In this document: in pieces, positions 52,904-64,000 of the stretch
Position numbering within the stretch: position 1 is the first letter of the stretch
Layout: every line of letters starts with the position of its first letter
NCBI GenBank assembly: GCA_000181795.3
Contig: CM012953.1
Location: 5,893,824 to 5,957,823, forward strand
Length of the DNA: 64,000 nucleotides
Origin: Trichinella spiralis
Taxonomy: Eukaryota; Nematoda; Enoplea; Trichinellida; Trichinellidae
Reading direction: 5' to 3'
The notes under the pieces: generated by a model
What the model was told of the DNA's origin: nothing
Databases searched by the model: none
The model's input: only the letters and a program-made list of their open reading frames with translations
Translations under genes and position numbers: made by a program

Positions 52904-54850
52904 AGATGGTTCATGAATGATATTGATGCAGTTGATGAATTTGAATAAAAATGCTTGAATTCCAGTTTTATGTTAAATATGCTTTACGTTTAAAATGATG
53001 TTGAAGTATATAATTTCTGGTATTAGAATTTCAGAAAAAGCTGTACTCGAAGTCTCAGTAACATTAATATAAAAATGAATTTGTATTAAGCATCACAGGG
53101 ATTTAAATACAAAATGGGATGTTTTACTAACCTTTTTTTACCAAAAAAATCACTTTTATCATTAAAATACATTTTACTGAAAATATAGCTTAATACTAAA
53201 TTGCACTTTCAGATGATGAATATTTCGGTACCACTGTTGCATTATTTTTGCTGATATTAAATTTGTTTTTAATTAAAACAGCTTTTAGTAAATTATTTTT
53301 GATGCATTGAGAATTTATATTTGTCAGCAAAGTATAACTTGAATGAATATGAGTGCTATATAAATATATCAAGCCATAAATATATAAATATTGGCATTTA
53401 ATGAAACTGTAGTAACCAAAGTTTTACTGATTACTTTGAATTTTTGCTTGTTAACAAAGTATCCTGCATTACAAAATTGTTCTACTGTATTTATTTTAAA
53501 CAGTAAAGTTACGATAATTTTGGAAATTTTAATCGTACTACTAACTAAAAATATCGGTAAATGTTTAACAGAATAGCGTAAATGTACTGCATAAATTATG
53601 ATTAAAGGAAATCAAAAATTTATATTTTTATTGACTAATTAATCTTATAACGAAATTTGCATAAATAGTAGCGATGTTGTCATCATTAAAAAAATAATCA
53701 AGCTATTTGAAAATAAATTGATGAATAAATAACAAATCATCTAATACTCTTTTATTTACTTATTGCTTATATTTTGTCAGGTAGGTAGGAGTTCAATTCT
53801 CATTTAAGCTGTCATTCCATGGCCAAAACAATTGACTGAAATGAAGTAAAGTTTACAATACCCGTGTAATGTTATCACATACATTTAGCCTTGCTTCATC
53901 ATGTGGAAGAAGAAGAAGAAGGAGGTTAATTTGAATCTTTAATTAAGTCTTGCTTCACATCTATAAGAATACTTGGTATTCCATGGCATAACTACCGGCT
54001 CCTTTATTATTAAGGTCGTAATATGGCAACTTGTTGAAAAAGTTTTCATCAATTTCACAGCTCAACAAATAATGAATAGCAAGAGCTATTTGCTCGCTGC
54101 ATTATTGAAATCAGCGTGTACAATGCTAACGCACTGAGTTATCATGGATGGATGATATCCACAATCAACATTGATGCAGTGCAACACAGGCAGCTTATAT
54201 GCACATACTGTTTGCTCATAGTTGCTTACTTTAATGCACGATTTGATTTTATTTAGTATAATAAGCTGATAACTGACAATATATAGATAAGAATGCTAAA
54301 ATTCTTAAATATGATTCGTCAAAGTAAGATTTTTTCAAACACATTTTTATAACAAATTTTAAAGTTTAGCGAGTGCAATTATACATACAAAGGTACTGCA
54401 ATTGTTCCTGTTATTTTATTCCCCAGCGATAATAAAAATACTGAAAGATAATAAATATTGCTGTTAATTAACTAAGTACATTTGAATTAAACTTCGATGA
54501 ATTTAACGAATAAAATTAACAAATAGTTGATTACATATTTTCATTTAGAAAATGCACAAAAAATTATTACTACTACTAGAATTGTAAATTTTTTACAGGA
54601 AAATGGAAAATTATTCAAGAGAAGAAACAATTTTAAAGATTTAAAATGAATTGCAAATTATTTTTCTTTTTTTCGTTGAAAATTTCAATTTATGAGAAAA
54701 ATTCAATTATTAAATTTAAAATCATAATGAATTAGTTAAAAAAAAAATTTTTTTTTGGAAATTCAAGCATCCAGAGAATATAAATGAGACAGACAACAGA
54801 CGCGTTGAACAAAATATGCATGAATTGCTTTTTCTGTCTTGCCAGACTGG
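52904..54850. other. Intergenic, no gene seen
   Basis: AT-rich. A (GAA)n-like run lies near 53906-53920. No gene, RNA or complete repeat recognised. Confidence 0.5.
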
Positions 54851-54921
54851 TTGTGAAGAACGTGATGCCGCCGGCTGTTCTTCACAAGATGCTGCCAAAA
54901 TTGTGTGTGATTCACAATTTT
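54851..54921. repeat. Two adjacent perfect inverted repeats
   Basis: TTGTGAAGAAC (54851-54861) pairs with GTTCTTCACAA (54877-54887) around a GC-rich loop. Nine bases later AAAATTGTG (54897-54905) pairs with CACAATTTT (54913-54921) around a 7-base loop. Located 180-250 nt upstream of the transthyretin-like gene 1 start. Confidence 0.8.
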
Positions 54922-55103
54922 CGCATATAAACAAAAGCGACAATTAATAGCTGAACAGACAACTAACTGAGCGAGTCTCATCGTTTCATTTTCGACAACA
55001 TTCGCGTTGGAAAATAGACGACGTACGCAGACACAACTGGAAAAGCAACAGCATCAGACAAACCGATCGATTTTATTTAAATTTTTGAACAATTCTTTTA
55101 TCA

Positions 55104-55623
55104 ATGGCAATCGTTAATTTGAACTTAGCCATTTTCGGCTATTTATGCTTTCTGTTGGCCACTGTCCAGTCGGCCAAACAATGCATGTCTGTCTACGGGC
55201 AGGTAAAGTGTGGCTCGCAACCCCCTGAAATTCCCGTCTTCATCAAGCTCTACGACGAGGATACAGGTATGTTATTGGAATTTTGATAATGGATTTGTAG
55301 CAGTTGATTAAAAAAAAAATTTCAAAGGTGGTCCTGACGACTGGATGGACGATGGCTATGCAAGCAAGAGTGGGCATTTTAATTTGCACGGTTGCGCCTC
55401 TGATCCATTCGGAACCACTATCGATCCAATGTTACGCATTTATCACATGTGCAAAGGCGAAGGATACAGAAAAACAGTTGTCGTTCCAAAGGAATCTGTC
55501 AGAGCTGGTGAATATCGATTCAACACTACAATCGACCTTAACATTGATGAAGAGCGCAATGTACAGCACAAATATGAACTACCACAATGTTCATCACTGC
55601 AAACTAGCACCGGAAAGCCGTAA
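55104..55623 (+). CDS. Transthyretin-like secreted protein 1
   Basis: Member of the nematode transthyretin-like (TTR) family; these are small secreted beta-sandwich proteins, some of which bridge apoptotic cells to phagocytes, though most lack a known role. Exons 55104-55266 and 55328-55623, intron 61 nt, 152 aa. A signal peptide (residues 1-23, FGYLCFLLATVQSA) is followed by the family pattern: VYGQVKCG, VFIKLYDEDTG, then FNLHGCASDPFG, LRIYHMCKG and a C-terminal Cys (LPQCSSL). The phase-1 intron after the DEDTG codon is at the same place as in gene 2 at 59.3 kb, so the two are paralogues. The region just upstream holds two perfect hairpins. Confidence 0.95.
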
Positions 55624-56304
55624 TAGTAATAATTCACATTACATATTTATTTATTTAGTCATCTTTCACATTGTCTGTTTACACATTACATAAAAATAAA
55701 GTTAAATATACATATATTTTCAGTACTTATATTTATTTAAGTATTATATCAAGTGTTAAAAGCATAATAAAAAACATCACGCTTCGTCATGCTTCCGTCA
55801 TGTGCTCTGCAGGCAAGCAGTTGTCTAATTGATAATTATAGAATAACAAATAATAATAACTTAAATAGCATTAGCTGCTTGCTATTCAACAATTAAACTG
55901 CAATGCAATCTATTCAGTTTTATTGAAATTTTTTTTCATAATAAAACAATTCTCACAGAAAAGCAACATGGAAACTTAATTTAAAAAAAGTATACAGCGA
56001 ATAGCTTTCCCGTGTTAATATGTTAATAGAATCTTTCAATACACGTAAATATAATGCCCAAACAGCAAATGCAATAATTTTAAACAAAAAATGTTAAAAC
56101 GTTAAAAATTGTTCAAACGTGGCAGTTTTATCAATTGTTGCAAACAAATATTGCAATATATATATACATATATAATAGGCAAAAAATTGGCTTTTCACGA
56201 ATGAAGAAAACAAGTAAAAATCAGTTCAAATACGTCTTCATAAACGTAATTAATTTTACAAGTACAATTCGTTTTTCAATTGACAAACAAGATAAAGTTG
56301 ATCA
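55624..56304. other. Convergent 3' intergenic region
   Basis: 3' UTR of transthyretin-like gene 1 (AAATAAAGTT near 55694) and of DNA-PKcs on the other strand. No other feature. Confidence 0.55.
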
Positions 56305-59300
56305 TCATATCCAAGCTTCCCATCCAAACCATGTTCTGGATAAGATTATAGGATCAGTAGCCATTTCTAAAAAATATTATTACAAATAAATAAATAAATA
56401 AAAATACGTTTAGCTTAGATAAAATAACATTGAACACGTCAATTAATCAAACGAAGCTTGATTTCCTTGAGCTGATTTAAAGAAAAAATTTTTTTAATTG
56501 ACAGCAAAAAATCAAAGTAAAGCATCAAGTTTGTCGAAGTTTGATTAATTTGATTAAACAACTGTTTGTTCTAGGTCAAAATTGAAGTTAAATGACACTT
56601 GGATTTCTTCGTGGTCCTGAATGACTATTTACACCGAAAAACAAGTCAAATGTAAAAATTAGGTTCTCATGATCATTGTGTTGCAGCTGACATTTTTTGA
56701 TCATGTGCATCGATCGCATTGAAAATATTTTAAAAACAAAAAAAAAAAACAAAATTATACTGAACTGCTCACCAATTAAACAAGACGTCTGCTGTTCAAC
56801 AGTCAACGCTTGAAGTGGATAACCACGAGGAGCTGATTGATCTTCTTCGGTGAGAGCTGAAAAATCCTTTTTCCCATAAATGCAGTTGATAATCTGATGC
56901 AATGGAAATGAAGACAGATGTTGCCGAGAATTCGTCAATTCATCTCTAAAAGTCGAAATATGAACAAAACAAAACAAAAAAATATTGAGAACATTCCTTT
57001 ATCTAGAAATTATCATAAATTACAAGCGGAATTACAAGAAACCAATGAAAGTAAAAATTACCTACCTTCACACTGCCTACAGATTTATATGCATTTGAAA
57101 TTTTATTTTCAAATTAAACTGAAATTTTTGAAAAAGAACAATTTTTAAAATTATCCCCTGTTTTCAAAATCAGAAAAAGAGCAACCAACGTACTGCATTA
57201 TGATCACTGGATTATCACCGCGAAGCTTTCTCGCCGCTGCGGAAATTTTCTCCTCCGGATACCATTTGAATAAATCGCGCAAATTTGCTTCGTCGTTCCA
57301 CAAAGGTCTACCTTCACCAATTTGCCTGCGGACTTCCACCTGGAATAACATTGACAATTTTCAAAGTAACAAGTTATTTTTTATAGTAATTAATTTCAAA
57401 CAGCATTAAATTACAATCCAATTCAAAGATGGTTCTTTGATGAATGTATCCATTGTGTTCAACAAAATATAACTGCTATCACGAAAAGCTTTCAAACAAT
57501 ATTTCATGGTCGATTCCAACAGGCCGTGCATTCCAACGGGTTCTACTACACCGACAAATTGTTTGGTCAGACGAAACGGCATCAGCTCTGGTATGGGCAA
57601 ATACTTGAAACAAGTTGGAAAATAATTTTTTGTTTTATAAGCGAAAAATTCATCACCAGCAAATAATAAAAACTGCTCACTTGTAACGATGCTCCAAAAG
57701 CGTAGCCAAAATCAATTCCAATCACTTCACCAGTTTTAGTGTCGAGAACAATATTGCCCAAATGGCGATCGCCGATTTCAAGCAAATAATTCGCTATGCT
57801 CATGATGGCCAAACTGACGGTAAATTTTTGACGCAAAAAGCAAAAAACATCCGGACTAACACAGCAGTTCAACAATTGATCTCTGTTTGGTAAAAAAAAA
57901 AATTTTTTTTGAATTTTGATCAATTTCACCAAATTATTACCTCAACAAATGATCCGGGATTTTCTTTAGCACTTCACTGAAACGACGTGCCGCTGTTTCG
58001 GGAGAAATATTTTGAAATGAACGCCAATAAGTCATATGATTCAGAGGAGAACTTGCCTCGCCGGCAGCTTTCAGCAAAATTTTTCCTGGACCTTCTGTGA
58101 ACATATCCATACTGAAAAATTGATGAAATTTATTTAAAAAAAAACGAATAATTTCCGAAAGCATTATTATTTCAACGAACGCTATCGTTTGATATTCTTT
58201 TCTTAACGATTCGCCCATGAAGAACTGTTGTAACGGTACCACGTTGGGCAAAAATTCAATCAAGCCAAGTCTTAACAGAATAATAGAAGCAAAAGAAAAA
58301 TAATAATTATAATAATAAAACACACGAAACAAGCACAAAGACAAATTTCACTTTATGCTCAGAGGAACAATTCGGTAAGTGCGAATACGAGCCTTGAGAC
58401 GAGAACATTGATGCTGCTTTTGTAGAATTCCATTCATCAAATCAAACAACTGTTGCACTCGTTCATCTTGTCTCAAATCTTCACCAGCTTTTACCAGATA
58501 TTTATAATCACGACCATCATCCCCCTGTATGCAGATCTTTTTGGGCTTTTTCAACGATCGCATTATTTCAACCTGTGAAAAAATTTTCATCTTTTTAAAA
58601 TTTTAAACAAAATACAAAATACAAAATAAAATCTCTTTGAAAAAACAAACAATCAAAAAATAATTTATAAATATTGTAGATATTTTTTTCAAATATAATC
58701 TAAATGAATAATTCATGGAACTTTTTTCATATTTTTGCAAAAAATCTCTTCTGTTGTCGTCTGTCGACCCCTCAAAAATGCATTTCATTTCATAATTTTA
58801 TGTATCAAATTCAACTGCACTATATTATAAATTGCATATTTTGTCAAACATTCTTCTTCATTCGTTGTTATTCATTGATGCACAAGTTGTTTGTTAGAAC
58901 TAAAATAAATTGTCTGCACGCGATCAAAGTCTTCAATTCAAAATCCCAATGCATTTTTCACTGCGAGCGTTGAAAGTCACAGACCAAAAAAAAAGAACAA
59001 ACAGATCAGGATGGAAGAGAGGAAATAATTTATCTGATCTGATCGGATCGGATCTAAAAGTGTTCCACAAGAATTTGAATTTGAAGTTCTGAAATGTAGA
59101 GTGAAAAAGGATTTTTTTTTTGAAAAATTCAAACCCATTAGTTAACGCTGAGCAAATGCACGCAAGCTGTGAAAAATTACTTCAACAACAACAACAACAA
59201 CAGCAAGCAGTGAAAGTGACAACGAAACGCTAAGAGCAAGCACTTTTCCCCCCAGTCTCAGCGTAAAGAGAGAGAGAGAGAGAAAATGCTGACAGCCGGT

Positions 59301-62300
59301 GCTTTGAAACTCGCACTCTGCACAATTGTACTAATGGAAATTTTATCTATTGCACATGGAAAACCACAATGCTTGACAGTACGTGGAAAAGTAACATGCG
59401 GATCACAGCCAGCTGAAACACCAATTTTCATTCAGCTTGTGGATGAAGATATAGGTGGAAAAGAATCAATTGCCTTTGTATTATTTTATTGCTTATATTT
59501 GTTGTTTTATAGGATTTTCGGACGATTGGATGGACGAATGCTATGCAAGTAAAACGGGAGTGTTTCAACTTCACGGCTGTGCTTCTGATCCGTTTGGCAA
59601 AACTATCGACCCGAAACTTCGTATTTATCACAGTTGCAAAGGAGAAAGCCGTCGGCGAACAGTCACTATTCCCAAGGAAGCGGTAAAATCCGGTGATTAC
59701 GTCGTCAATGGAGTGATCAATCTCAGCGAAGAAAGCAAAGAAGATGTGAAACACAAATATGATTTACCCCACTGTTCAGAATTGGGCACGTCAACTGGAA
59801 AGCCAAAATAAAAAAAACCAACAACAACAACAGTAGTGCATAATTTTTTGCTTTTAAAAAATTCTCTAGTATGCTAGATAGTGAATTGTTTTCATTATTG
59901 TTAAAAAAATTGTACTTACATCTGATGCAAAACCAATAATGTGCACGTGCCTCTCTGGAAACGGGCGTCGGTCACCGCTGTATTGACCTGCAGTGATCAA
60001 TGATATTATTTATTTTAAAAAATTTCACAAAACTGTCTTCAATATTAGCACTTCCACCAAATGTATGGAAACAGTTGTCATTCGAGACCAAAGTAAATAT
60101 TTGAAATGAAAATATTATTTTAAGTGTATTTATACTCTTTAAGCAAACTTTGCTTGCGCTTTATATAAAAACAGTAATTTCAAAATATAATTTTCGAGTT
60201 TGAGTAAAATATAACAATTGAAAACATTTCTAAAAATAGAATAATTAGACGATCAGTTCAATTCACTTTTCTTGAATTCAAAAATGAATTTATGCATTCT
60301 ATTACAAGTTGCAATTACTATTATTCTGTTTTGCAAATAATAAAAATAATAATAAATTATTATCAAGTTTTAAAATTATTCCAAAATAATAGTAATAAAT
60401 GTTGTCATCGAAAAGTCAGCCTGCTGTTCTTCTAACTTTTGATTTTATCACTGCAACAAAAAACTGCTACCTATGAGAAACTGGCAATAACAAAGATTCA
60501 ACAATGATAAATGTAATAATGCTGAAATATATTAATTTAAAATGAAAAGTTTTCAAACTGAAAATTACCGGGTATTTCTAGAAAAACATCCAACGGATGT
60601 GGACGGTAAGCAGTCAACCAAGGAGAATATTCATTCAAATTATTCGGGCAGCATTCTGGAATGTAAAATGTGCGCAACTCGCTAAGAATTGACGAACACA
60701 TACGTAGATAATTCTAAAATCAGATTAACAACAACTGTAAAAGCATCATTTATGCACATGAATACTTTTTTCAAATTCAAATTGTAAGATGCGTGTAAAT
60801 GAAAACGAAAGAGAAGTGCAAAAGTATAAAAACAATGAATAAAAAAACTGCCTTGAATCTGTATACCTCGGCCGATTTATTATCAAATGCACATATATCG
60901 ACACAAAAAATTTCCTGTATTTTCGGGAGAAATTTCTTAAAAGTATTAATCAGCATTAAAAAATTATTTTAAACATTATATATTTTTCAATGCATACTTG
61001 AAAGAAGCATTTCCAAAATGAACCCACAAACTCTCTTCTGATATCTGCAATATAATAATAAGTACGTTGGGAATAAATTTTCCAAATAAGAAAAAAATAC
61101 AACAACAATACCAGCAAATGTTACAAAGGAATACAGTTTCACCATCGTCTCTCTCCTAGCTTCATTGCTCTTGTTGCTTATATTCATAATGATGCTTTCC
61201 AGTTCATCAATAACATGCTGCAATAATGAACGTACTGTTACAATCGAATCGAAAAAAACACTTTTTACAAATTCTTTAAAAACTTGCTTTGAAAACCATG
61301 TCTGGATGTGAAAGAAGACTTAAAGCATCGATGAAATCTTTCACAATTTTCGTCTTCCTGAGCTTTAATTGCAATCTGCACAAAAAGTAGACTGCTTCAT
61401 TTCTATTCTCTGTTGATATATATATATATATCTGTTTCACAAACCTGTAAAAGTCAGTTTCGCCCGCATCTCCCGTGGCAGATTTTAGCATCAAAAGTGG
61501 ATAAATCAGTGCCTAAATGGATGTAAAAAACTTTCCGCCCATAGGTAAATATATTAATTGTTATCTCGTCTTACTTGAGGATAATCATCCGCTATTCTTT
61601 CTAATATTGAATAAAACTTGTTACTTCTTTTCAATGCAGACAGCATTTGATTCAGCCAAGAAAGAAACATCCAAGATGGTACAGAATCTATCTTAAAATT
61701 CAGAAATTCAATATTTTTTTTTAAATTAATAAATAGAAATTTAATTTTGAATATTAGAAATAAATGAATATGTGTGCGCATGATTGATTATTTCTCCAAA
61801 GTTTGATGCCTTCAACATGTAATAATAATATACACCTAAACCTATCAAAAAAAAACGATACTTATTCAAACTAGTTCAGCTTTCTGCCTCTACCAGAACA
61901 ATCAATCAATCACAGTAAATAGAATTTCTACCTCTGCTTGAAACTCTAATTCACTTTCGGGATATTTTTCCATCACGCTCAAAAGACGAGGAAATAGTTG
62001 ACGAGCTAAGTGCGAACCATTTTTCATACTCATCAAAATACTGCGAACCATTACACAGGCGCATTCTGAATTTACAAGTGATGCTAAAATCAAAATAATA
62101 TAAAGTTAATTATTAAATAAAAGTCAAACAATTCAAGCATACTATGGCCATTTTTTCGCAGAATACGATCACAAAAGCTCGACAATTCCATCAACGGCTC
62201 AGTAAGTTTAGGGCTTTCAATATTCAACTGTGAAGAATATTGACAGGACAATTTCAAATAACGAAAAGCCTGATCATAGCACAATGTTACAAGCTAAGAG

Positions 62301-63934
62301 AATAAATATATTATTATTAAATTTAGTTTAGGTTTTTTTTTTGAAAAAAAAACTTCCACCTTTCGTCAAATACTTACCTCACTGATATCAGCAGTATCAG
62401 TATTGGAAATCAAACGTGACAGACAAAATTCTGCCAATGTATTTTCTGAGCTCGCAACCACAGTCTCGGCAACATTGTCAAACAGCATACCAATTAGCGC
62501 AAACTGATCAGCAGACGAACCTTCCGTTGTATTCAGTTCAGGATCAGTAATTTTCTTCAAATCTAAAATGGAACAATTTTCTCTTTCTAAACCGCATGCA
62601 AAAAATATCAATTCATTTCAAAAATCACCAAACAAATTCAACGCCTGCATCAAATAAGCGGATCGGCTTTTCACTGCATTGGCACAATTGGCCAGCTGCA
62701 ACAACGCCCACGTCTCGTAGTTCGATGCTTCCAAAAGCAGATGCTTGTCTTGCAATCGTTGAAGCAGCTAAAAAAAATCACAAATTTCAACTTATCATAT
62801 TCAATTTGAAATTACAGAAAAAAACAAAAATTATGAAACTTTTTTAATTGAGCTCAACAAAGAAAAAACAACTCCATGATTATTCTGTCGGACTGCGCAT
62901 TTTAAATATTGATAACCAAACTGAAGTCTGAACGGAAGCAACGACTGTCGTACATTGGAAACTGAAATTCCCGAATCCACAAGACGTTTACCGAATATTT
63001 CGAGAAATGTTTTTCTAAAAACAGATAAATAACATTGTATAATCTCGTTTTCAAATATTTCGGTCACACAACAGCAAAGTCACAGGAAATAATGCGTTGT
63101 TTTGAACGTAGAAATCTTATTCACCTGTTCAACACAACATCATCGGCTGTAGTAGTTAATGTAGTTTCAACATCCAGTCCATAGCGCAACCAAAATCGAC
63201 ACAATTTGACAACATTTTCCAGCTTAAACTCGTCTAAAAATTTTCAACAAAAATGCATTGAATCCGTTTTTTTCTGTCAAAATTCACAACTGAAACCTGA
63301 TGCATGCAACAAATGCAAAAATTTTGCCGTTTCAGATACGGGCAACAAATCTTGTACAAGCTTCAAACGAGCAGTTACATCACAAACTCGAAGTGTTGGA
63401 TAACACTAACAAATCAAAATAAAATTAATATTATCATTCAAATAAAATATGAAGAAAAAAAATAACAACTCACTTTCAGAAATGAATCCATTGAAAGACT
63501 GAGAAAGTACTGGGATTTCGTGAAATTTTCACGTAAAATGTTCAGCAATACTAACAATCCTGAATGTCGATTCTAAATACAAAACGTTTTTGTATTGAAT
63601 AAAATGCACTGCCGTTGTTATAGTTCGCACTTCGAGAATTTCCCTATTTTTCGGTACAGATTGATTCTGTTCGACAAAAGTAGACAATTCTTCCAGAGCT
63701 ACTGAATCGGATGTCAAAGCAATTTTCAATTTAGATCGAAGAAAAACTGGCAAATGCATATTCTGCAAATGAAAAAAAAATTACACGCAAAATTTGAAAC
63801 AAAGCCACTTTTCGAATTTATACAATAAGATAGTCGGTTTCCCAAATTTGATCCAACTTAGTAGTTTGCCCAGTGGAACCAAACGTGGTCGACCACGCTT
63901 CCAAACCTTTCCAATCGTTCAACATTTCCAAGCA
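56305..63934 (-). CDS. PRKDC: DNA-PKcs, C-terminal part (5' end beyond window)
   Basis: PI3K-like kinase that acts with Ku in non-homologous end joining. Twenty-six exons on the minus strand run from 63934-63824 to 56366-56305; summed phases agree (1,107 aa to the stop). In order: FAT region (LPVFLRSKLKIALTS, LLVLLNILREN, SSFCDRILRKNGHS, FPRLLSVMEKYPESE, SWMFLSWLNQMLSAL, IVKDFIDALSLLSHPDMVFK), linker (NEYSPWLTAYR, VFLEIPGQYSGDRRPFPERH), kinase domain (KPKKICIQGDDGRDYKYLVK, GEDLRQDERVQQLFDLMN, GLIEFLPNV, catalytic loop EIGDRHLGN, GIDFGYAFG, PIPELMPFRLTKQF, NTMDTFIKEPSLNW) and FATC (ATDPIILSRTWFGWEAWI). PIPELMPFRLT and the overall match favour DNA-PKcs over ATM, ATR or SMG1. Intron 61218-61287 starts with GC. 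The intron 58573-59919 contains another gene. Confidence 0.93.
59270..59283. repeat. Short (GA)n run before transthyretin-like gene 2
   Basis: About seven GA units directly before the start codon at 59286, hence in the presumed leader. Confidence 0.85.
59286..59811 (+). CDS. Transthyretin-like secreted protein 2 (nested)
   Basis: Second transthyretin-like family member, 155 aa from exons 59286-59454 and 59513-59811 (58-nt intron). A signal peptide of about 25 residues (LCTIVLMEILSIAHG) is followed by VRGKVTCG, IFIQLVDEDIG, DDWMDECYASKTGVFQLHG and CASDPFGKTIDP. It shares most positions and the intron site with gene 1, but has an extra cysteine in DECY. It lies entirely within an intron of the DNA-PKcs gene on the opposite strand, so either its own promoter sits in that intron or the element came with the duplication. 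A GA run precedes the ATG. Confidence 0.95.
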
Positions 63935-64000
63935 CTAAAAACCAATTACGATTTGCAATTCACAAAACTGTTCCAATGGTAAAAATGGTCAATTTTGTCA

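Noticed and set aside
56588-56772. Open frame directly after the DNA-PKcs exon at 56945-56773 as the protein's C-terminus
   Set aside because: It lacks the FATC sequence and is out of phase; the exon at 56366-56305 gives the proper ATDP..W.GW ending in phase.

Overview
The window is AT-rich nuclear DNA from an animal, most likely a nematode. Two genes (55.1 and 59.3 kb) encode secreted transthyretin-like proteins, a family almost confined to nematodes. Introns are short (many 45-130 nt) with TTTCAG-type acceptors. The organism is probably not close to Caenorhabditis: it keeps a complete neurofibromin gene and a DNA-PKcs gene, and as far as I know both are absent from C. elegans. An early-branching lineage such as Dorylaimia (Trichinella, Trichuris, mermithids) would fit; this is inference.

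Layout. 0.5-1.9 kb (-): three-exon seven-helix receptor-like protein. 3.2-6.0 kb (+): dyskerin (Cbf5/DKC1) in 13 exons, with one strong and one weaker H/ACA snoRNA candidate in its introns. 6.6-7.1 kb (+): small poly-Cys-anchored protein. 7.1-16.2 kb: mostly gene-poor, with microsatellites, a G-tract, a hairpin and a few unassigned open stretches. 16.2-17.4 kb (+): four-helix MARVEL-like protein. 18.0-18.9 kb (-): unrecognised single-pass membrane protein. 21.6-22.5 kb (-): SLC25A38-type mitochondrial carrier. 23.0-24.3 kb (-): RSRC1-like splicing-associated protein, head to head with neurofibromin (25.2-38.9 kb, +, 52 exons, about 2,934 aa). 39.6-44.3 kb (+): secreted-then-anchored EGF-repeat protein. 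44.8-46.8 kb (-): MAEA/Gid9 E3 ligase subunit. 48.3-49.8 kb (+): NF-YC. 50.2-52.3 kb: transposable element relics, including a pogo/Tigger-type element. 52.4-52.9 kb (+): TMEM167B (Kish-B) and a UPF0390-like protein, 88 nt apart. 55.1-55.6 kb (+): transthyretin-like gene 1. 56.3-63.9 kb (-): C-terminal 26 exons of DNA-PKcs, running off the right edge, with transthyretin-like gene 2 nested in an intron on the opposite strand.

Exon structures were worked out by hand from reading frame, splice signals and family conservation. In the multi-exon genes every exon phase was summed and agrees, which makes the models reliable although not RNA-verified. The genes are mainly unrelated housekeeping functions (rRNA pseudouridylation, Ras control, glycine/heme transport, ubiquitylation, CCAAT transcription, Golgi traffic, DNA end joining) with no obvious shared pathway. 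The points most worth following are the snoRNA hosted inside dyskerin, DNA-PKcs in a nematode with a gene nested inside it, unusual splice sites, and the tight Kish-B/UPF0390 pair.
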